Source of the DNA: Shinisaurus crocodilurus
Taxonomy: Eukaryota > Chordata > Lepidosauria > Squamata > Shinisauridae
Direction of reading: 5' to 3'
DNA length: 64,000 bases
NCBI GenBank assembly: GCA_021292165.1
Contig: CM037877.1
Coordinates: 106,267,858 to 106,331,857 of the forward strand
The notes under the pieces are model-generated. The model searched no databases, was not told the origin of the DNA, and saw only the letters and a program-made list of their open reading frames with translations. This document shows positions 1-11,262 of this stretch, in pieces (position 1 is the stretch's first letter; each line of letters begins with the position of its first letter). A program made the translations under genes and the position numbers.

Positions 1-289
1 ACTGAGGCCTGCCTGGTGCCAACTCTGTTATCCTTTCAGCACCAGGTTAAGACTGCCCTCTGTGCAGAGGCATTTAATGGCATTTAATGGCTTTTAATGG
101 CATATGGGGGGCTTATGTCAGCAGTTTTTCTCTTAACAGGTCTAGTTTATTGAACATGTTTTAATTGTTCAAATGGTTTTAAATTTTGTATTGAATTCTT
201 ATGCTGTTTTTATTGTATTTTTATTTTGTATTGCATTTTATTGTTTTGTATGAATTGTTTTTAACCACCCAGAGAGCTTCAGCTATTGC
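1..289 (+). mobile_element. 3' end of an L2/CR1-group LINE (last codons plus 3' UTR)
   Basis: The first ~80 bases read in one frame as a short peptide ending in 'LLSFQHQVKTALCAEAF', which resembles the extreme C-terminus of L2-group reverse transcriptase proteins (family resemblance from memory, not a search). It is followed by a T-rich UTR and a block near 258-290 (cacccagagagcttcagcta) that recurs in variant form at 31295 and 51420 on the other strand. The window edge cuts the element. It is a decayed fragment. Confidence 0.6.
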
Positions 290-676
290 GTGGTGTAGAA
301 AATCAATCTCAGGGCTTATTCTTACCAATAAGACAAACAGACTTTTGGAGGTTAAAAACAGAGTTTACTCACTCAGATCTTGCAGATTGGATACAGGCAG
401 GCTTAAGAATGTATTTACAGTTGTGCAAGAATAATTTGGTAGTCGATGTGTTCTGAACTTGGGAAAAGTTCAGAACTGCTACTCTGAGCTACATCTTCAG
501 ACACACTGCACTCACAAGTTCATGGCTCAGACTGTTTCCCGGTGCAGGAAGAGAAGGCACTGGCTACGCCCACATCCTGCACCAGGGGAGGTCTGGGTAA
601 TATTCACAGAGTGTCTGCTCTAAGATGCAGAGACTCTGTGGTCTCAATTATGTCATGCACCTATATATGGCTTGAG
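290..676 (-). mobile_element. Possible solo LTR, antisense
   Basis: Read on the minus strand, the block begins tgttgggggtgagcag, carries a TATA-like tatatagg near 660 and ends at tctaca near 290, giving TG...CA termini and LTR-like length (387 bp). No matching 5-bp duplication was found at the edges, so the boundaries and the class remain unproven. It directly abuts the LINE tail on its left. Confidence 0.3.
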
Positions 677-695
677 GTTTTGACTGCTCACCCCC

Positions 696-767
696 AACAA
701 TTCCAATTCAAGTGTGCATCAGATTGCAAGCTTTGTTAATTTTTTTCCCTTTTCATGTGAAAATCTG
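696..767 (-). repeat. MITE family A, internal fragment
   Basis: The stretch from the 'caattcaagtgtgcatcaga' region to ttttcatgtgaaaatct matches the inverted right-hand part of the MITE A copies at 24764 and 59568. Both ends are missing. Confidence 0.5.
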
Positions 768-1592
768 AAGGGGGGGGCAGACCAAAACACATGCCACAGG
801 AGAAAAGGAGGACAAGGCTTGGCTGTTGAGGCTCTGCTGTACCCTGCCCAGCTCTAATCTTCCTTTGCCTGTTGTGAGCCTTACCTGCAGGCCCCCCATG
901 TATAGAGTCTCACAGGTGCACTGAATCCATCCCTTTGCTGCTTATCTCCTCCCCAACCATCCTATGAGCAGGGACTTTTGGAAGTGAGTTGCCTGTTGCA
1001 GATTAAGATTCCAAGTGTGTCCCAGCTCTTAACAAGACAACAGATCTAGAATACTCACCATGTGATATGATGTCATAATGCTATGTGTTCTCCACCCCAA
1101 AAAAGCAGTAGCCAATGGAAGTAGAGCAGGAGCAAGGCAACTCACAGAGCGATGACCTCATGTCAGACTCTTCTGACCCATTATACGGCTTCTAGCTTTA
1201 GAAGCAACTCTGCATTTGCAGTAATGTCTAGTTATTTTCACTGCAAACAATGGAGAAGCCCAGAAACAGGCAAGCATAACTGGTGGCCTACCAAGACAAA
1301 TGCAGCCCAAAAGTGATACATTCTGCCTACCATATGTTAGACAACTTCCTTGCTTTATCAGATGCAGGCATGCAGAAAAACAACAAGGGCTACCATACAT
1401 GGCTAGAGAGCTGTGTTTGGTTTGGTGGATAATTGTGTAGGCCTGCTCTTAACTCTAATGATTTAAAAAGTGGGATGTAAGCAACGAACGGATATGGGTC
1501 AACGCACAGCAGGATTTTTCTAGCAATGCAGGAAGGTTCGGATGCTTTGCATGGTTGTATAGAACCAGTGGGTCAGCTTTGCTGGTCCTAGG
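768..1592. other. No recognisable feature
   Basis: About 0.8 kb of mixed-composition sequence with a short G-run at 770. The longest frame here (1158-1400, minus) has no recognisable domain. I see no gene or repeat that I can support. Confidence 0.5.
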
Positions 1593-1822
1593 GTATTTAT
1601 TTATTTATTATTTGTATACCCCGCCTTTTTTCCTGCAAGGAACCCAAGGCGGCTTACACAACCCTCCTCCTCCTCTCCATTTTATCCTCACAACAACCCT
1701 GTGAGGTAGGTTAGGCTGAGAGTCAGTGACTGGCCCAAAGTCACCCAGTGAGTTTCATGGGCGAGCGGGGACTAGAACCCGGATCTCCCAAGTCCCGGTC
1801 CAACACTCCACTATGCCATCCT
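1593..1822 (-). mobile_element. SINE-A, tRNA-derived, copy 1
   Basis: On the minus strand it reads like the full copy at 7918: tRNA-like head with B-box-like ggttctagtcc, a 'cacccagtgagtttcatggg' body segment (plus-strand reading), a gccgccttgggttccttgc block, and an ataccccgcc/(TTTA)n end. The head is slightly eroded at 1822. Confidence 0.85.
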
Positions 1823-1847
1823 CCCCATCTGGATTTGGCTTTTTATA

Positions 1848-2279
1848 GGGATGTATGAGAAATTTGTTTCAGTTCATTTTTAATCAGAATTTACCGAGTC
1901 CGCACTTTCCTGGCCAAACACAAACTCAGACGCAGTCTGCAGTTAAATTCCGTACTTTTCTGAGCTTGGAATGTGCTTCGCGGACCTGTCCGGACCAAAC
2001 AAAAGAAGCACTTGACAGCATGTGTACATTTGAAAAAATGCTCATGAAGAAATGAGTAGATTTGAAAAAATGCACATGAATACACTTTAATCCATGGGAG
2101 AAGAATGCGTACCTTTCAAAGATGTGCATAAAATACACACAGATATACATACAGATTTTCATGCAGAAAGGAAAAAAAAAACAAAGCTCGCAATCTGATA
2201 CGGACTCAAGTCGGAACAAGCTTTAAGATGGAACTTAGATAACTTTGTTGAACTCTAGTTTTGCTGATTCACACATCCC
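1848..2279 (+). mobile_element. MITE family A, copy A1
   Basis: The ends are gggatgtatgag and ...gattcacacatccc, inverted relative to each other and flanked by TA on both sides, as expected of Tc1/mariner-type insertions (TA duplications are only 2 bp, so weak alone). The interior has spaced copies of (t)gtacatttgaaaaa/tgcacatg motifs. There is no coding capacity. The same structure recurs at 6006, 13696, 24764 and 59568. Confidence 0.8.
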
Positions 2280-2327
2280 TAGTTTTGGGTCTGAAAAGCC
2301 AAGGAAATGTGTGTGTGTTCATGGAGG

Positions 2328-2505
2328 GTAACTTGTGAGCAAGCACAATTTGGGACATTGCACAAAGTAGTTGCTGTTTATGAGGCACATCTGTTAAAGT
2401 ATCTGTCTTAGCTTCCATGTTCCTGGCTTTGTAGAGATTGAGCCAACAACATGAGATAGCCTTAACTCTGGACTTAAACCAGGAGGTTTTTTGATCATTG
2501 TAAAT
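2328..2505 (+). repeat. Unnamed dispersed repeat, copy 1
   Basis: From 'gtgagcaagcacaatttg' to 'cttaaaccaggaggtt' this stretch aligns by eye with 43380-43533 in the same orientation, sharing blocks such as tcctggctttgt and gagccaaca...atgagatag. I do not recognise the family. Confidence 0.6.
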
Positions 2506-3005
2506 AATAATGTTACAGGGCAATTGATCAGAGTCTGAAGAGTACTGAGACTTAATTAAGGAATATGTTCACTGACTTGAAACTCTGCCAAGCTTAATAT
2601 ATATTATCAGAAAAATACAATATTTGCATCATTATACTGATCAAAATAGCATGCAGATATTGCCCATAAGTGTCAAGAAGATGTGGGGGGAAGCCTTCAT
2701 CAGCAGACTCCTTAAATGTTCTATTTTCCAATTTACAGCATATGAACTCCTATTTCCTCCTCTAGAAAAGGACACTAAAATTATATGTAATGGAACAGAG
2801 ATTTACTGTTGACATGCCTCATAATGCAGGCTTGATGCGTCATTCCTGGTTGACGGGAAGAAGACACAACCAGTCTTTAATCGCAGAGATCAGCTTCCTT
2901 CAAATTTATAGACACACTAGATGACACTATTACACTGGTAAATCTTTCAGGCGTACACATAAGATAGCAAAAAGTTTTTCTATGGAAAAGTTTTTCTATG
3001 GAAAA
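2506..3005. other. No recognisable feature
   Basis: AT-rich sequence with no supported gene, and no repeat that I can match elsewhere in the window. Confidence 0.5.
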
Positions 3006-3101
3006 GGGCACAATGCTATGCATGTTTAGATTGGGGGGGAGTCCTACAACTCCCCCCCCAATAGTCCTGCAACTCTGCCTAAGCATGCATGGGATTGCAC
3101 C
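3006..3101. repeat. Foldback mini-element
   Basis: The ends gggcacaatgctatgcatg and gcatgcatgggattgcacc are inverted relative to each other. The centre pairs ttggggggga with tcccccccca a few bases apart. Related palindromes with an 'AATCCTAT' end occur at 8783 and 15303. Non-coding, probably a non-autonomous DNA element. Confidence 0.6.
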
Positions 3102-3354
3102 CTAACTAAGTAGGCTTTTTTTTTTTTTTACTTCCCCCCCTCAAGTAACCTTGAACTTTCAGAATTCTTATTGAGAGTCATGCTAATGAAGATGGTAGTT
3201 AACTGATTAGAGTAATAAAACCTCCCTTATGAAGGATACTCCTTCCTCAGCTCTCACCACCAGCAGCCATTCCAGAAGACTCAGCTGAGAGAGATGAAAG
3301 GGAGAGAAGGGCTATTCTACCAGCCCTACTAAAAGAATTATCCCCCCTTCCCTC

Positions 3355-3515
3355 CCCATTCCTTTTCTTACTTGTGTGTCATGTTTTGTTTTGTTTTTAG
3401 ATTGTAAGCCTGTGGGCAGGGACCGTATCGTTTAATTGATGATACGTAAGCCAGTCTAGGAGACATTATTGGCGAGGATTAACATAAAAATACTTCAAAT
3501 AAATAAATAAATAAA
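3355..3515 (+). mobile_element. LINE 3' tail (L2/L3-like), copy 1
   Basis: It contains ttagattgtaagcctgtggg, cagggaccgt and an (AAATA)n tail, shared with 10345-10497 and 46975-47152. The agattgtaagc...gggcaggga block is typical of vertebrate L2/L3-type LINE 3' ends. Severely 5' truncated. Confidence 0.6.
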
Positions 3516-3904
3516 CAAACAAACAAAAATGAGCTTTGTTGGTTGAGGGCGGTGATTTTCAAATCATTTACTGTCAGGAAACACTTTTCACATTGGTAGT
3601 CTGCAGAGAAATTCCTGTGTATTGCAAAGGAGTCTGGGGCATGTACCAGCAAGTATTCCCAGTACATGTGGGACAGTGGCCAGAAAGTATTTGGCTTCAC
3701 TGTCACCCTGCTTGACTCGGGATGCACCTGGAACACACCCAGCACTGTGGATGCACATTTCAATCAAAGATATGTAATGGAAGAGAACTGCCTTTCAAGA
3801 AAGCCTCTCTGCTATTACTGATTCCCTTGCTTAATAACCCTAATATAAATTCATGGTGGGTTGCAGGATGTTCCCAGATCACTAGTTTAGGGGTATTCAA
3901 GCTA
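3516..3904. other. No recognisable feature
   Basis: No repeat or gene supported. An open frame starting at 3722 continues through the adjacent MITE and its (AC)n tract, so it is not a gene. Confidence 0.5.
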
Positions 3905-4036
3905 GGGATGGGTGAGAAATTTATTCGGCTTGCGTTTCAATGCAAACTGACCAAATTTGCGCTTCCCAATGCTAAACTAAACTCAAACCAGAACAGTTTG
4001 ACACCAAAATCCACACATTTCCGAAGTCTGCAAAGC

Positions 4037-4081
<45 letters not shown>

Positions 4082-4344
4082 TACAAAATGTGCACATTTC
4101 AAAAGATTCATGCACACGAAAATTGCATATTTGCAATTCACATTTGTGCACATTTGCAAAAGTGCTCACAAACTGCATACATTTGGGGGAAATGCATAGA
4201 AAAATGGGGATTAATATTGTGCACAAATTTTCATGTGGACTACAAGAAAAAAATCACAATCTGATGTGAAATCAGGAGAGAACAAACTGAGCATTGGAAA
4301 AATAACAGCAAGAGGAAAATCGAGGTTGACAGATTCACCCATTC
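3905..4344 (+). mobile_element. MITE family B, copy B1, with internal (AC)n
   Basis: It starts TA|gggatgggtgagaaattt and ends near gacagattcacccattc, an inverted relation. It shares the gggatgggtga...aaattt start and tgcacattt-rich interior with the copies at 22606, 48400, 51072 and 63604. An (AC)n array lies at 4039-4077. Confidence 0.65.
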
Positions 4345-4487
4345 ATATTCAAGGCATGCCCCAGGGTTCCTCAGTTTGGAAACTACTAGTCTGGAATCAC
4401 AATTTTTGCTTAGGATTTGAGCGGTCACAGGTTTATATCTTAACAACCACACTTGTATGGATGGGTATGGGAAAGAAAAGCCTATAG

Positions 4488-4634
4488 CAGGGGTGGGGAA
4501 CTTTGTTCACACCGACAGCCACTTTCCCTCTTGAGTAACCCTCTGGGGTCCACATACTAGCAGAGGGTGGGGCCAAAACCAAAGTAGGAGGAGCTAAATC
4601 CACATACAGATTCCATCGATACACTTCCACCATT

Positions 4635-4671
<37 letters not shown>

Positions 4672-4690
4672 TCGCATTAAAAAGCATTTA
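4488..4690 (+). mobile_element. hAT-type MITE, 5' end fragment, plus (AC)n
   Basis: It begins caggggtggggaactttg, the terminal sequence seen in the hAT MITEs at 18372 and 39364 in this window. The opposite terminus is absent and the sequence runs into (AC)n at 4636-4670. Confidence 0.5.
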
Positions 4691-5644
4691 AAAAACAAAA
4701 CAAAACAGCAATGTGATATGAGAGATGTCACATAATTCATCCAGTTGTCAAATGATGAATAAGATCTGATCTAAAGGTGAATGGTGTGAAGTAAAGACAG
4801 ATCTGTGCTTTTGCATGTGGCACAATGAGGCATAAAGCCACATCTGTGCATATAAATGCAGAATAATGTGAAATAAAGCAAGATCTATGCCTTTAAATGG
4901 GGAACAGTGTACAAATATGTAAGCCATTTGCAATGCAGTGCAAAACTGAAATACACACTAAGAATTCAGGAATTTCAAACATCATAAAAATGCAAAAATC
5001 TGCATGTCTGGTGTGGATCAATGTCCCAAACATGCATTGGAGCTTTTTAGGGAGGTGGAAACATCCATGAAAATGAAGAGGAAGGTTTTTTCCAACCTAC
5101 ACATTATGAATTGCAATAAACCACAAGATATTGTCAAAATGTTCTGCTTTTTAAATGATTGGTATTTTGGCCTGCTGCTCCTTAGTTTGCACATTTTTGC
5201 AACCTTTCTTTGCTAGCACATTGTAAATCTTTTTATAGCACATCTGATACAAACCTTCTAGGTTTATGGGGGTCTGTCATTTTCAACAGTATCTTTCATG
5301 AATCAAACTGATTTTAAAATAGATTTTAAACATTGAGGGTTGCCTAAAAATGGCATTCATCCCATTTAGCATTTATCTTCAGGGACCAAGCGATTGCAAA
5401 ATAAAGAGGCAGAAAAATCAATGTGAACCATAAAGTTCACCCTGCAGTTTTGATTGTATGTACATCCGACCATAAATTAACAAGCATCAGTTGCCAAGTT
5501 GCAAAAAGGAATAGATTCCAAAATGCATCTTACCTTTGATGCTACAAGTGTGAGTTAGTATGACAAAAAAAAAAAGAAACCTCCTGAAAGATGACAGTCT
5601 TCTTGATGAAACATTGTTTCTAGATTGGATTGGAGTACCTAAAA

Positions 5645-5675
<31 letters not shown>

Positions 5676-6003
5676 TGTTGAGGAGCGGGCATTACAGATG
5701 TGTAGCTGGATAGTTTCCACTCTCAGCGCAGCCAGGTTCCTTAGCTACGGATGGCTAGTTCCGAAGCTGAAGATTCTGCACATCTTTTTGTGTGCTGATA
5801 AAAAGAGGATAAAGCTATGGCTTCTTCTGCCACAGCAGGCTGCAGCCTGTTGCTTAGAACATTGGAATCTTCTTTGCTTCAGCAACTAGCAGGGAGGGTG
5901 AGCACTGGGACCAGAACAGGAGTCAGTGAGCAGCAGCTGTGGTGTGTACTGTGTCCTAGATTTCTCCACAAGTAACATTCAAAGTAAATGTGGAGGTTCC
6001 TCC
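4691..6003. other. No recognisable feature apart from (TG)n
   Basis: Unassigned, AT-rich. A (TG)n microsatellite occupies 5645-5671. Open frames crossing it are repeat artefacts. Confidence 0.5.
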
Positions 6004-6005
6004 TA

Positions 6006-6445
6006 GGGATGTATGAGAAATTTGTTTCAGTTCATTTTTGATCAGGATTTACCCAGTTTGCACCTTTCGGACTGAACATGGAGTCAGATGGAATCTGCAA
6101 ATGTACATTTCTGAGCTTGCATTGTGATTTGCGGATTAAAAGAGAGAGAGAAGTGTAGAACAGCATGTGTACATTTGAAAATTGTGCATGAAAAATGAAT
6201 ACCTTTGAAAAAATGTGCAGAAATATGCTTTAATCAATAGGAGAAGAATGTGTACATTTCAACGATGTGCACAATTGATGGGTACATCTGGGAAAATGCA
6301 CACGGAAATGTGGATAGATTTTCATGCGAAAAGAAAAAAAGAAAAAACAAAGCTCGCATTCTGATACAGACTTGAGTTGGAATGAGCTTCGAGATGGAAT
6401 TTGGAGAATGTTGGCAAGCTTGAGTTTTACTGGTTCACACATCCC
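6006..6445 (+). mobile_element. MITE family A, copy A2
   Basis: Flanked by TA at 6004-6005 and 6446-6447. Ends gggatgtatgagaaat and ttcacacatccc. Internal spaced motifs as in A1. This is one of the most complete copies and a good reference for the family. Confidence 0.85.
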
Positions 6446-6523
6446 TACGTAGGGATGTAACCGCTCGCCTCGAGTGGGCGTAGCGGGCCAAAATTGGCCC
6501 TGCTCATGCCCGCCAGAGACTAG

Positions 6524-6599
6524 CTTTGATGTAAGAGTGTTTTGGATTGCAAGTACAGTTCCGGAACGAATTATGCTTGCAATCCAAGGTATCACTGTA
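6524..6599 (-). mobile_element. Mariner/Tigger-like MITE end, fragment
   Basis: On the minus strand it begins TA|cagtgataccttgg and contains a 12-bp perfect inverted repeat, ttggattgcaag (6542-6553) with cttgcaatccaa (6576-6587). The CAGTGATACCT start resembles Tigger-type Tc1/mariner termini (from memory). The other end is not resolved. Confidence 0.5.
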
Positions 6600-6921
6600 G
6601 AAGAATTTTGTTTGCACTCACCAAACAGCCAAGCATGCCCAATTTGCAATGCTGAATGTGAGCACAAGGAGAATGTGCTCTCCAAAAATGTCCACAAATT
6701 CTTGAACATGCACTCGCACTCAAAAATTGTGCAAATTTCAGGGGGGGGGAAACAGTTCAAAATTGTACAATTTGTTTGTGTAGATGTGTATGAATAGGTG
6801 TGTTCATGTGTATGAGACAGATAGAAGGTGTGGTGGCCCTGCCTACTGGTGCCAGGGGTCCCCTTGAAGGTTAGCCATGAAGGAACGTGACCCATGGGTT
6901 GAAAAAGGTCCCCCATCCTTG
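6600..6921. other. No recognisable feature
   Basis: Contains tgcaaattt-like motifs reminiscent of the MITEs here, but no ends could be defined. Confidence 0.4.
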
Positions 6922-6929
6922 GTCTAAAG

Positions 6930-7055
6930 CAGCTATCCCCAATCTGGCACCCTCCAGGTGTTTTAGACTACAATGCCTATTATACCTGACTATTGGCCAT
7001 GCTGGCTGAGGCTGTAGTCCAAAACATCTGGAGGGCACCACATTGGGGGACACTG
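6930..7055. mobile_element. hAT MITE, 126 bp, perfect 8-bp TSD
   Basis: Perfect 8-bp duplication gtctaaag at 6922-6929 and 7056-7063. Termini are cagctatccccaatctgg and ccacattgggggacactg, imperfectly inverted. The whole element is close to a palindrome. The 8-bp TSD and CAG...CTG ends identify hAT-superfamily mobilisation. Confidence 0.9.
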
Positions 7056-7063
7056 GTCTAAAG

Positions 7064-7917
7064 GAACTGTAGTCTATACTGAGAGAGAGTTTAGGAAGCT
7101 CTGTCACTGAACTCTGTGAGAAGTCAGAGGAAAAGGGGCCCAACCTCTATGCTACAGAGGACACAATCCTACTTCAACAGAGAGTACAGCCTGGAGCTTT
7201 GCAAAAAGGAAGAACTTGTTGCATATTGTTTTTCTTCAGAAAGGCTGTGTGAATGTGTCAAGGATGGCCTTGAAAGGTACTACTGTAGGAAGGAACGTTG
7301 TCTTCTCTCGTTTTCATGGTCTTTTCTTGGAAGGCCTTCTGTTCCTGCAACATTATCTGAAGGTTACTTACTTCACACAAAAGCTTATTGTTAACCACTC
7401 ACACAGGAAAAAAGTTCATATTTGAAAGAAAAACCTGTACAGCATGACCTTACACATTAATCTACCCCACAGTGGTGCAGTTTCACATTTTGGAGGACTT
7501 ATAACTTCCCTCTTTTCTCTGACATTTGTATATGTTGGAAAAAGTATTCACTCTGGAAGATAATCTGAACATTATATATCATTGAACACCATGTTCCTAG
7601 AAAGGATTAAAATATTGAGCTACCAGATATGTGTCATTTCAGCTTAGATGTATATTCAGAATAAAAACTAATCAGATGCTCTGATTTTCCACCATATAAA
7701 TATAACCTGACTCATAGGGTTGAAGGCTCATATCCAACCATTACACAATGAGATACGTGACCTATAAGTTCTGGAAGGACATGAAAATGGATTTGTTTTG
7801 GAGGGAACTGCTTCTGCATGGCTGGATCCCAAACCATTCTGTATGTATGCATGTCTTTATTTACTGTTTAGATTTCTATTCTTCTTTTTGGCCTGTAAAG
7901 TTGCTAACACTGTGAAA
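7064..7917. other. No recognisable feature
   Basis: Unassigned sequence, no supported gene or repeat. Frames at 7116-7425 lack any recognisable domain. Confidence 0.5.
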
Positions 7918-8160
7918 GCCAGTGTGGCGTAGTGGTTAGAGTGTTGGACTGGGACTCGGGAGATCAGGGTTCTAGTCCCCACTCAGCCATGAAACTCACT
8001 GGGTGACTTTGGGCCAGTCACTGCCTCTCAGCCTAACCTACCTCACAGGGTTGTTGTGAGGATAAAATGGAGAGGAGGAGGAGGATTATGTAAGCCGCCT
8101 TGAGTTCCTTGTAGGAAAAAAGGCGGGGTATAAATGTAATAAATAAATAAATAAACAAAC
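7918..8160 (+). mobile_element. SINE-A, tRNA-derived, near full-length reference copy
   Basis: The head has an A-box-like tggcgtagtggttagagtg and a B-box-like ggttctagtcc at tRNA spacing, so it carries an internal RNA polymerase III promoter. A unique body follows, then taagccgccttgagttcc, ggcggggtataaatg and an (AATA)n tail. Inferred to be retrotransposed by a LINE supplied in trans. Other copies: 1593, 14083, 26439, 36160, 50302 and a fragment at 40093. Confidence 0.9.
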
Positions 8161-8389
8161 TCATCATGCAAAACTTTATTAAAAATATTTTTGACTCACC
8201 TGGATTCAGCCAAGGATCCAGGTGAGTAAGGTGAATGATGTGTCTCCTAACCATATCAAAGTCTCCTCTCAATTGGGCATCACACTTGGCACATCACTAC
8301 AGCAGTGTGGGATCCAAACATGAAGAAGCAGTTCCCATGCCCCTTGGGGAATATAGGAACTTGACCTTATTATAATTTGAGAGTGGACT
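8161..8389. other. No recognisable feature
   Basis: Short unassigned spacer between the SINE and the foldback element. Confidence 0.5.
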
Positions 8390-8726
8390 TATCCAACTGT
8401 GTCATTCCATTAGTGCAAATGACATTGCGCTAGCAGAAACTAGGTTCTGAACTATGTGCAAGAGGAGAATCCAACTAAAGTTACATTTGCACAAGTACAG
8501 TTGTGCAAGCAGTTGTTCATTATGCTTACACAACCCATTGTGTGTAACACTTGTGCAACCCATTGAGCAACCTGTTGTGCATTCCACTTGTAGTTGTGCA
8601 AACACTTGTCCACTTGTAGTTGCACAACCAGTTGCACAAGCGTAATGGGCAACTGCTTGCACAATGGAAAGATTTGCCAGAGTTCCGATAGCACTATTTG
8701 AGTCTGCGGAATGACACAGTTGGATA
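8390..8726. mobile_element. Foldback DNA element with TTGTGCAA motif array
   Basis: A perfect 19-bp inverted repeat, tatccaactgtgtcattcc, sits at 8390-8408 and 8708-8726. The interior holds many copies of ttgtgcaa/ttgcacaa in both orientations, so each half can also pair internally. No coding capacity. The terminal inverted repeats point to a non-autonomous DNA transposon. The superfamily is not clear because no TSD was found. Confidence 0.75.
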
Positions 8727-8782
8727 CGGCCCTGTGTTACCAACCAGCTTGCAGCTCCAGTCAAAATCCTTTATATACTTAT

Positions 8783-8895
8783 GGTATAATCCTATCATGT
8801 TTAGACAGAAAAATGACTGACAACTCCCAGCATGCCCTAGCTATGGCAGGCTATTCTTTTTTCTGTCAAAACATGCATAAGATTGAGTCCTTAGT
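8783..8895. repeat. Foldback mini-element, related to 3006
   Basis: aatcctatcatgtttagaca at the left pairs imperfectly with tctgtcaaaacatgcataag at the right. Between them is cccagcatgccctagctatg. Imperfect palindrome over its whole length. Confidence 0.6.
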
Positions 8896-9557
8896 GAATT
8901 GAATTGACTGGACAAGAGCAGAAGGGAAATATAGCTGTTAGTGCTCTTCCATAACTCCTTGTGCAATAGTTTGCACAATGCTATAATAGGTACATTCTCA
9001 TTATTCTGTCCGAGATTGCATGTTTTAGGATTAAGTTTCACTTTTCCCATGCAGTGCTCTAGCACAAGGTGTTTTGCTTATTGAGTAGGGTGTCTGTCTC
9101 AATTTAGTTGGTGGCCAAAGGAAAACTTCAGCTTAGAAGACTAAGCACAATGAAGAACACTTCACTTTTGACATCACAAGAATTCACAATCTGGAAGTTG
9201 CAACTATAGAGGATTCTGGTGATTTAAAATCTAAGTATTAAGGCACAAGCATTAGAATGGTTGGGTTCTGTTGCTACTTACAAATTACTTCTGCTGTGAA
9301 TTGTCACTTTGCTTTCTAGCTTTACACAAAATAATCACATACTGATACTGTAATTTTTGCATTTCATTGACTTTTGGCTCCACTGTTTACATGTTTTTTA
9401 GTTGATAACATTCACATATACTTGCCAACTGAGGATAGCACATCATGCATCTGATGAAGTGGACTCTAGTCCATGAAAGCTGATGTCATAATAATAGAGA
9501 TGATAGATCCGTCTATTCATAGCCCATGTCAATTACATACATGTTCGTTCATAAGTA
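8896..9557. other. Mostly unassigned; short tetrapod-type repeat at 9432-9480
   Basis: Only 9432-9480 (catctgatgaagtggactct ... ccatgaaagc) is recognisable. It matches the start of the repeat at 26775. Confidence 0.45.
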
Positions 9558-9962
9558 GAGATGTCAGAGAAATCTGCAATGGACTCAAATGAGTTCAGAT
9601 TTTTATGAATCTGACCTGCAGATTCTGTAGGGGACCAAGTCACACAAATTCCACAAACTTGCAGATTGTTTTTTTCTATCTGTAATTTTATGCAGATTCA
9701 ATGGTAGAAAAAAAAATTTTTTTAAACCACCAACCAAAAATGTGCATTTCCCCCCACAGACTAAAGCATGAAAATGCACATTTGGGGGCAATCTGCATAC
9801 TTTGGGGGGGATTCACACATTTTCAGAAGGGTGAATTTGCGCAAATGCATATGAACGCATTTGCGCAAAATCTGATTCCATCGATGAGCAGATGATGGAA
9901 TGAAAGGTGGTTGAAAATCCACAAATACAGACGGAATGGGTTTTACAAAGTCTGTTCATCCC
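9558..9962 (+). mobile_element. MITE family M, copy M1
   Basis: Flanked by TA (9556-9557 and 9963-9964). It shares cagagaaatc, ggactcaaatgagttcagat, ccaaaaatgtgcatttc and tttgcgcaaa with copies at 21911 (inverted) and 40200. Ends are gagatgtcagag and ctgttcatccc. Non-coding. Confidence 0.75.
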
Positions 9963-10344
9963 TATCCATAAGTCTCTTCTGTCCTGCTGCTGCAATATGT
10001 GCAGAGGTGTGCTGTTGTTTTTAAATCCGCACAAAACTTCATATATAAATATAGGTATTTGAATATGTATTTTGAACATATTTTCTCCCCAGAGATCTAA
10101 ATGAATGCAGTTCTAAATTAGTTTTATCCTAACATATGCATAGAAGAAGCCAGCGAGGAGAGTTTTCACCTTCACTTTCTCCATCTGCTGATGCTTCATG
10201 AAGCCAGGACTGGGCCTAAGCGCCCCTCACAGAGGCCAGACCAGACAACTGCCCTGTGAGCTGGAGAGGCAGGGGCAGTAAATATTACCATCATCTTCCA
10301 TTCAAAACAGGCTTTTAAAGCAATTTTAATTCTATAAATCCTCC
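9963..10344. other. No recognisable feature
   Basis: Nothing supported. Confidence 0.5.
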
Positions 10345-10497
10345 CTCTTTCTTACTCTGTGTGTATCATGTCTTAGTTAAATTTAGATTGTAAGCCAGAG
10401 GGAAAGGACTGTCATGCTTTGTATCTCTGTGCGCTACTCTGGGAGTCTTTTTGGTTAAAGGTTGGGGTATAAATTCTATAAATAAATAAATAAATAA
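10345..10497 (+). mobile_element. LINE 3' tail (L2/L3-like), copy 2
   Basis: Contains tttagattgtaagccagagg, gggagtctttttggttaaag and an (AAATA)n tail, as in 3355 and 46975. Confidence 0.6.
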
Positions 10498-10726
10498 TTT
10501 TCAGTCTGTTTTTTGAAGGTGGGTACATTAAGAAGAGGTAAGTTCTGAGGAGAGGGGAAAAAACCCCAATCAGGCTATAGTCTAGTTTAGCTGGTTTCAA
10601 GACAGCTGCACCTGCACTTTCTGTATCTGCAAAGTGGGTCAACCCCAAAATGAAATCTGAGGGAAAGCTATTCTTGAATCACAATGCATTGTGTGCTTCC
10701 CCTTCCCTTTCACAGACAGACAGACA

Positions 10727-10766
<40 letters not shown>

Positions 10767-11262
10767 TACTCATGTTATGACTGCGTTTTGCTCCTCTGAG
10801 GCTGAAAGTCTAATCTTTTATCTTCCTCCATAAAGCAGCTTACTCCTATAGTCTGAGTCTATTTGGTCTGGAGGAGAAACATTGATCCAGAAAGGGAAAT
10901 TATTTTGCATGTGGAGGGAAATTTTATGAAGAAAATTGATTCTAAATTCAGAATGATTGTTAGCTGTTCATCAGCAGTCAATCCAATGGCTTCATCAGTT
11001 TAATGAATTATTTTCACCAGCTAACCCCCGCAGACCTAGGTGAAATACATACATGCATAGCAGAGCTCACATGAGCTATTTATATATATGACTGCTCCCG
11101 CCCCCACCAAGGAATTCTTAGGATCAGAGAATGCTAACATTTATTTCAGTGTTTTATTTAGTAGATTGATATCCCACTTTTGAGCCAGACTCCTCAAAGT
11201 AGCACACACACACAGACATTATAAAAACATGGGCACACATTGAAAATTGCATGCTTATGGGA
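10498..11262. other. Mostly unassigned; (CAGA)n(CA)n at 10713-10763
   Basis: A compound microsatellite is the only clear feature. 11150-11200 may be an old LINE tail, too decayed to call. Confidence 0.5.

Noticed and set aside
3722..4264. 180-codon open frame
   Set aside because: It crosses a MITE and an (AC)n array that translates as a Thr-His repeat; no domain.
7918..7990. A functional tRNA gene
   Set aside because: Only A- and B-box-like motifs; no cloverleaf or acceptor stem, and the sequence continues as a SINE body.
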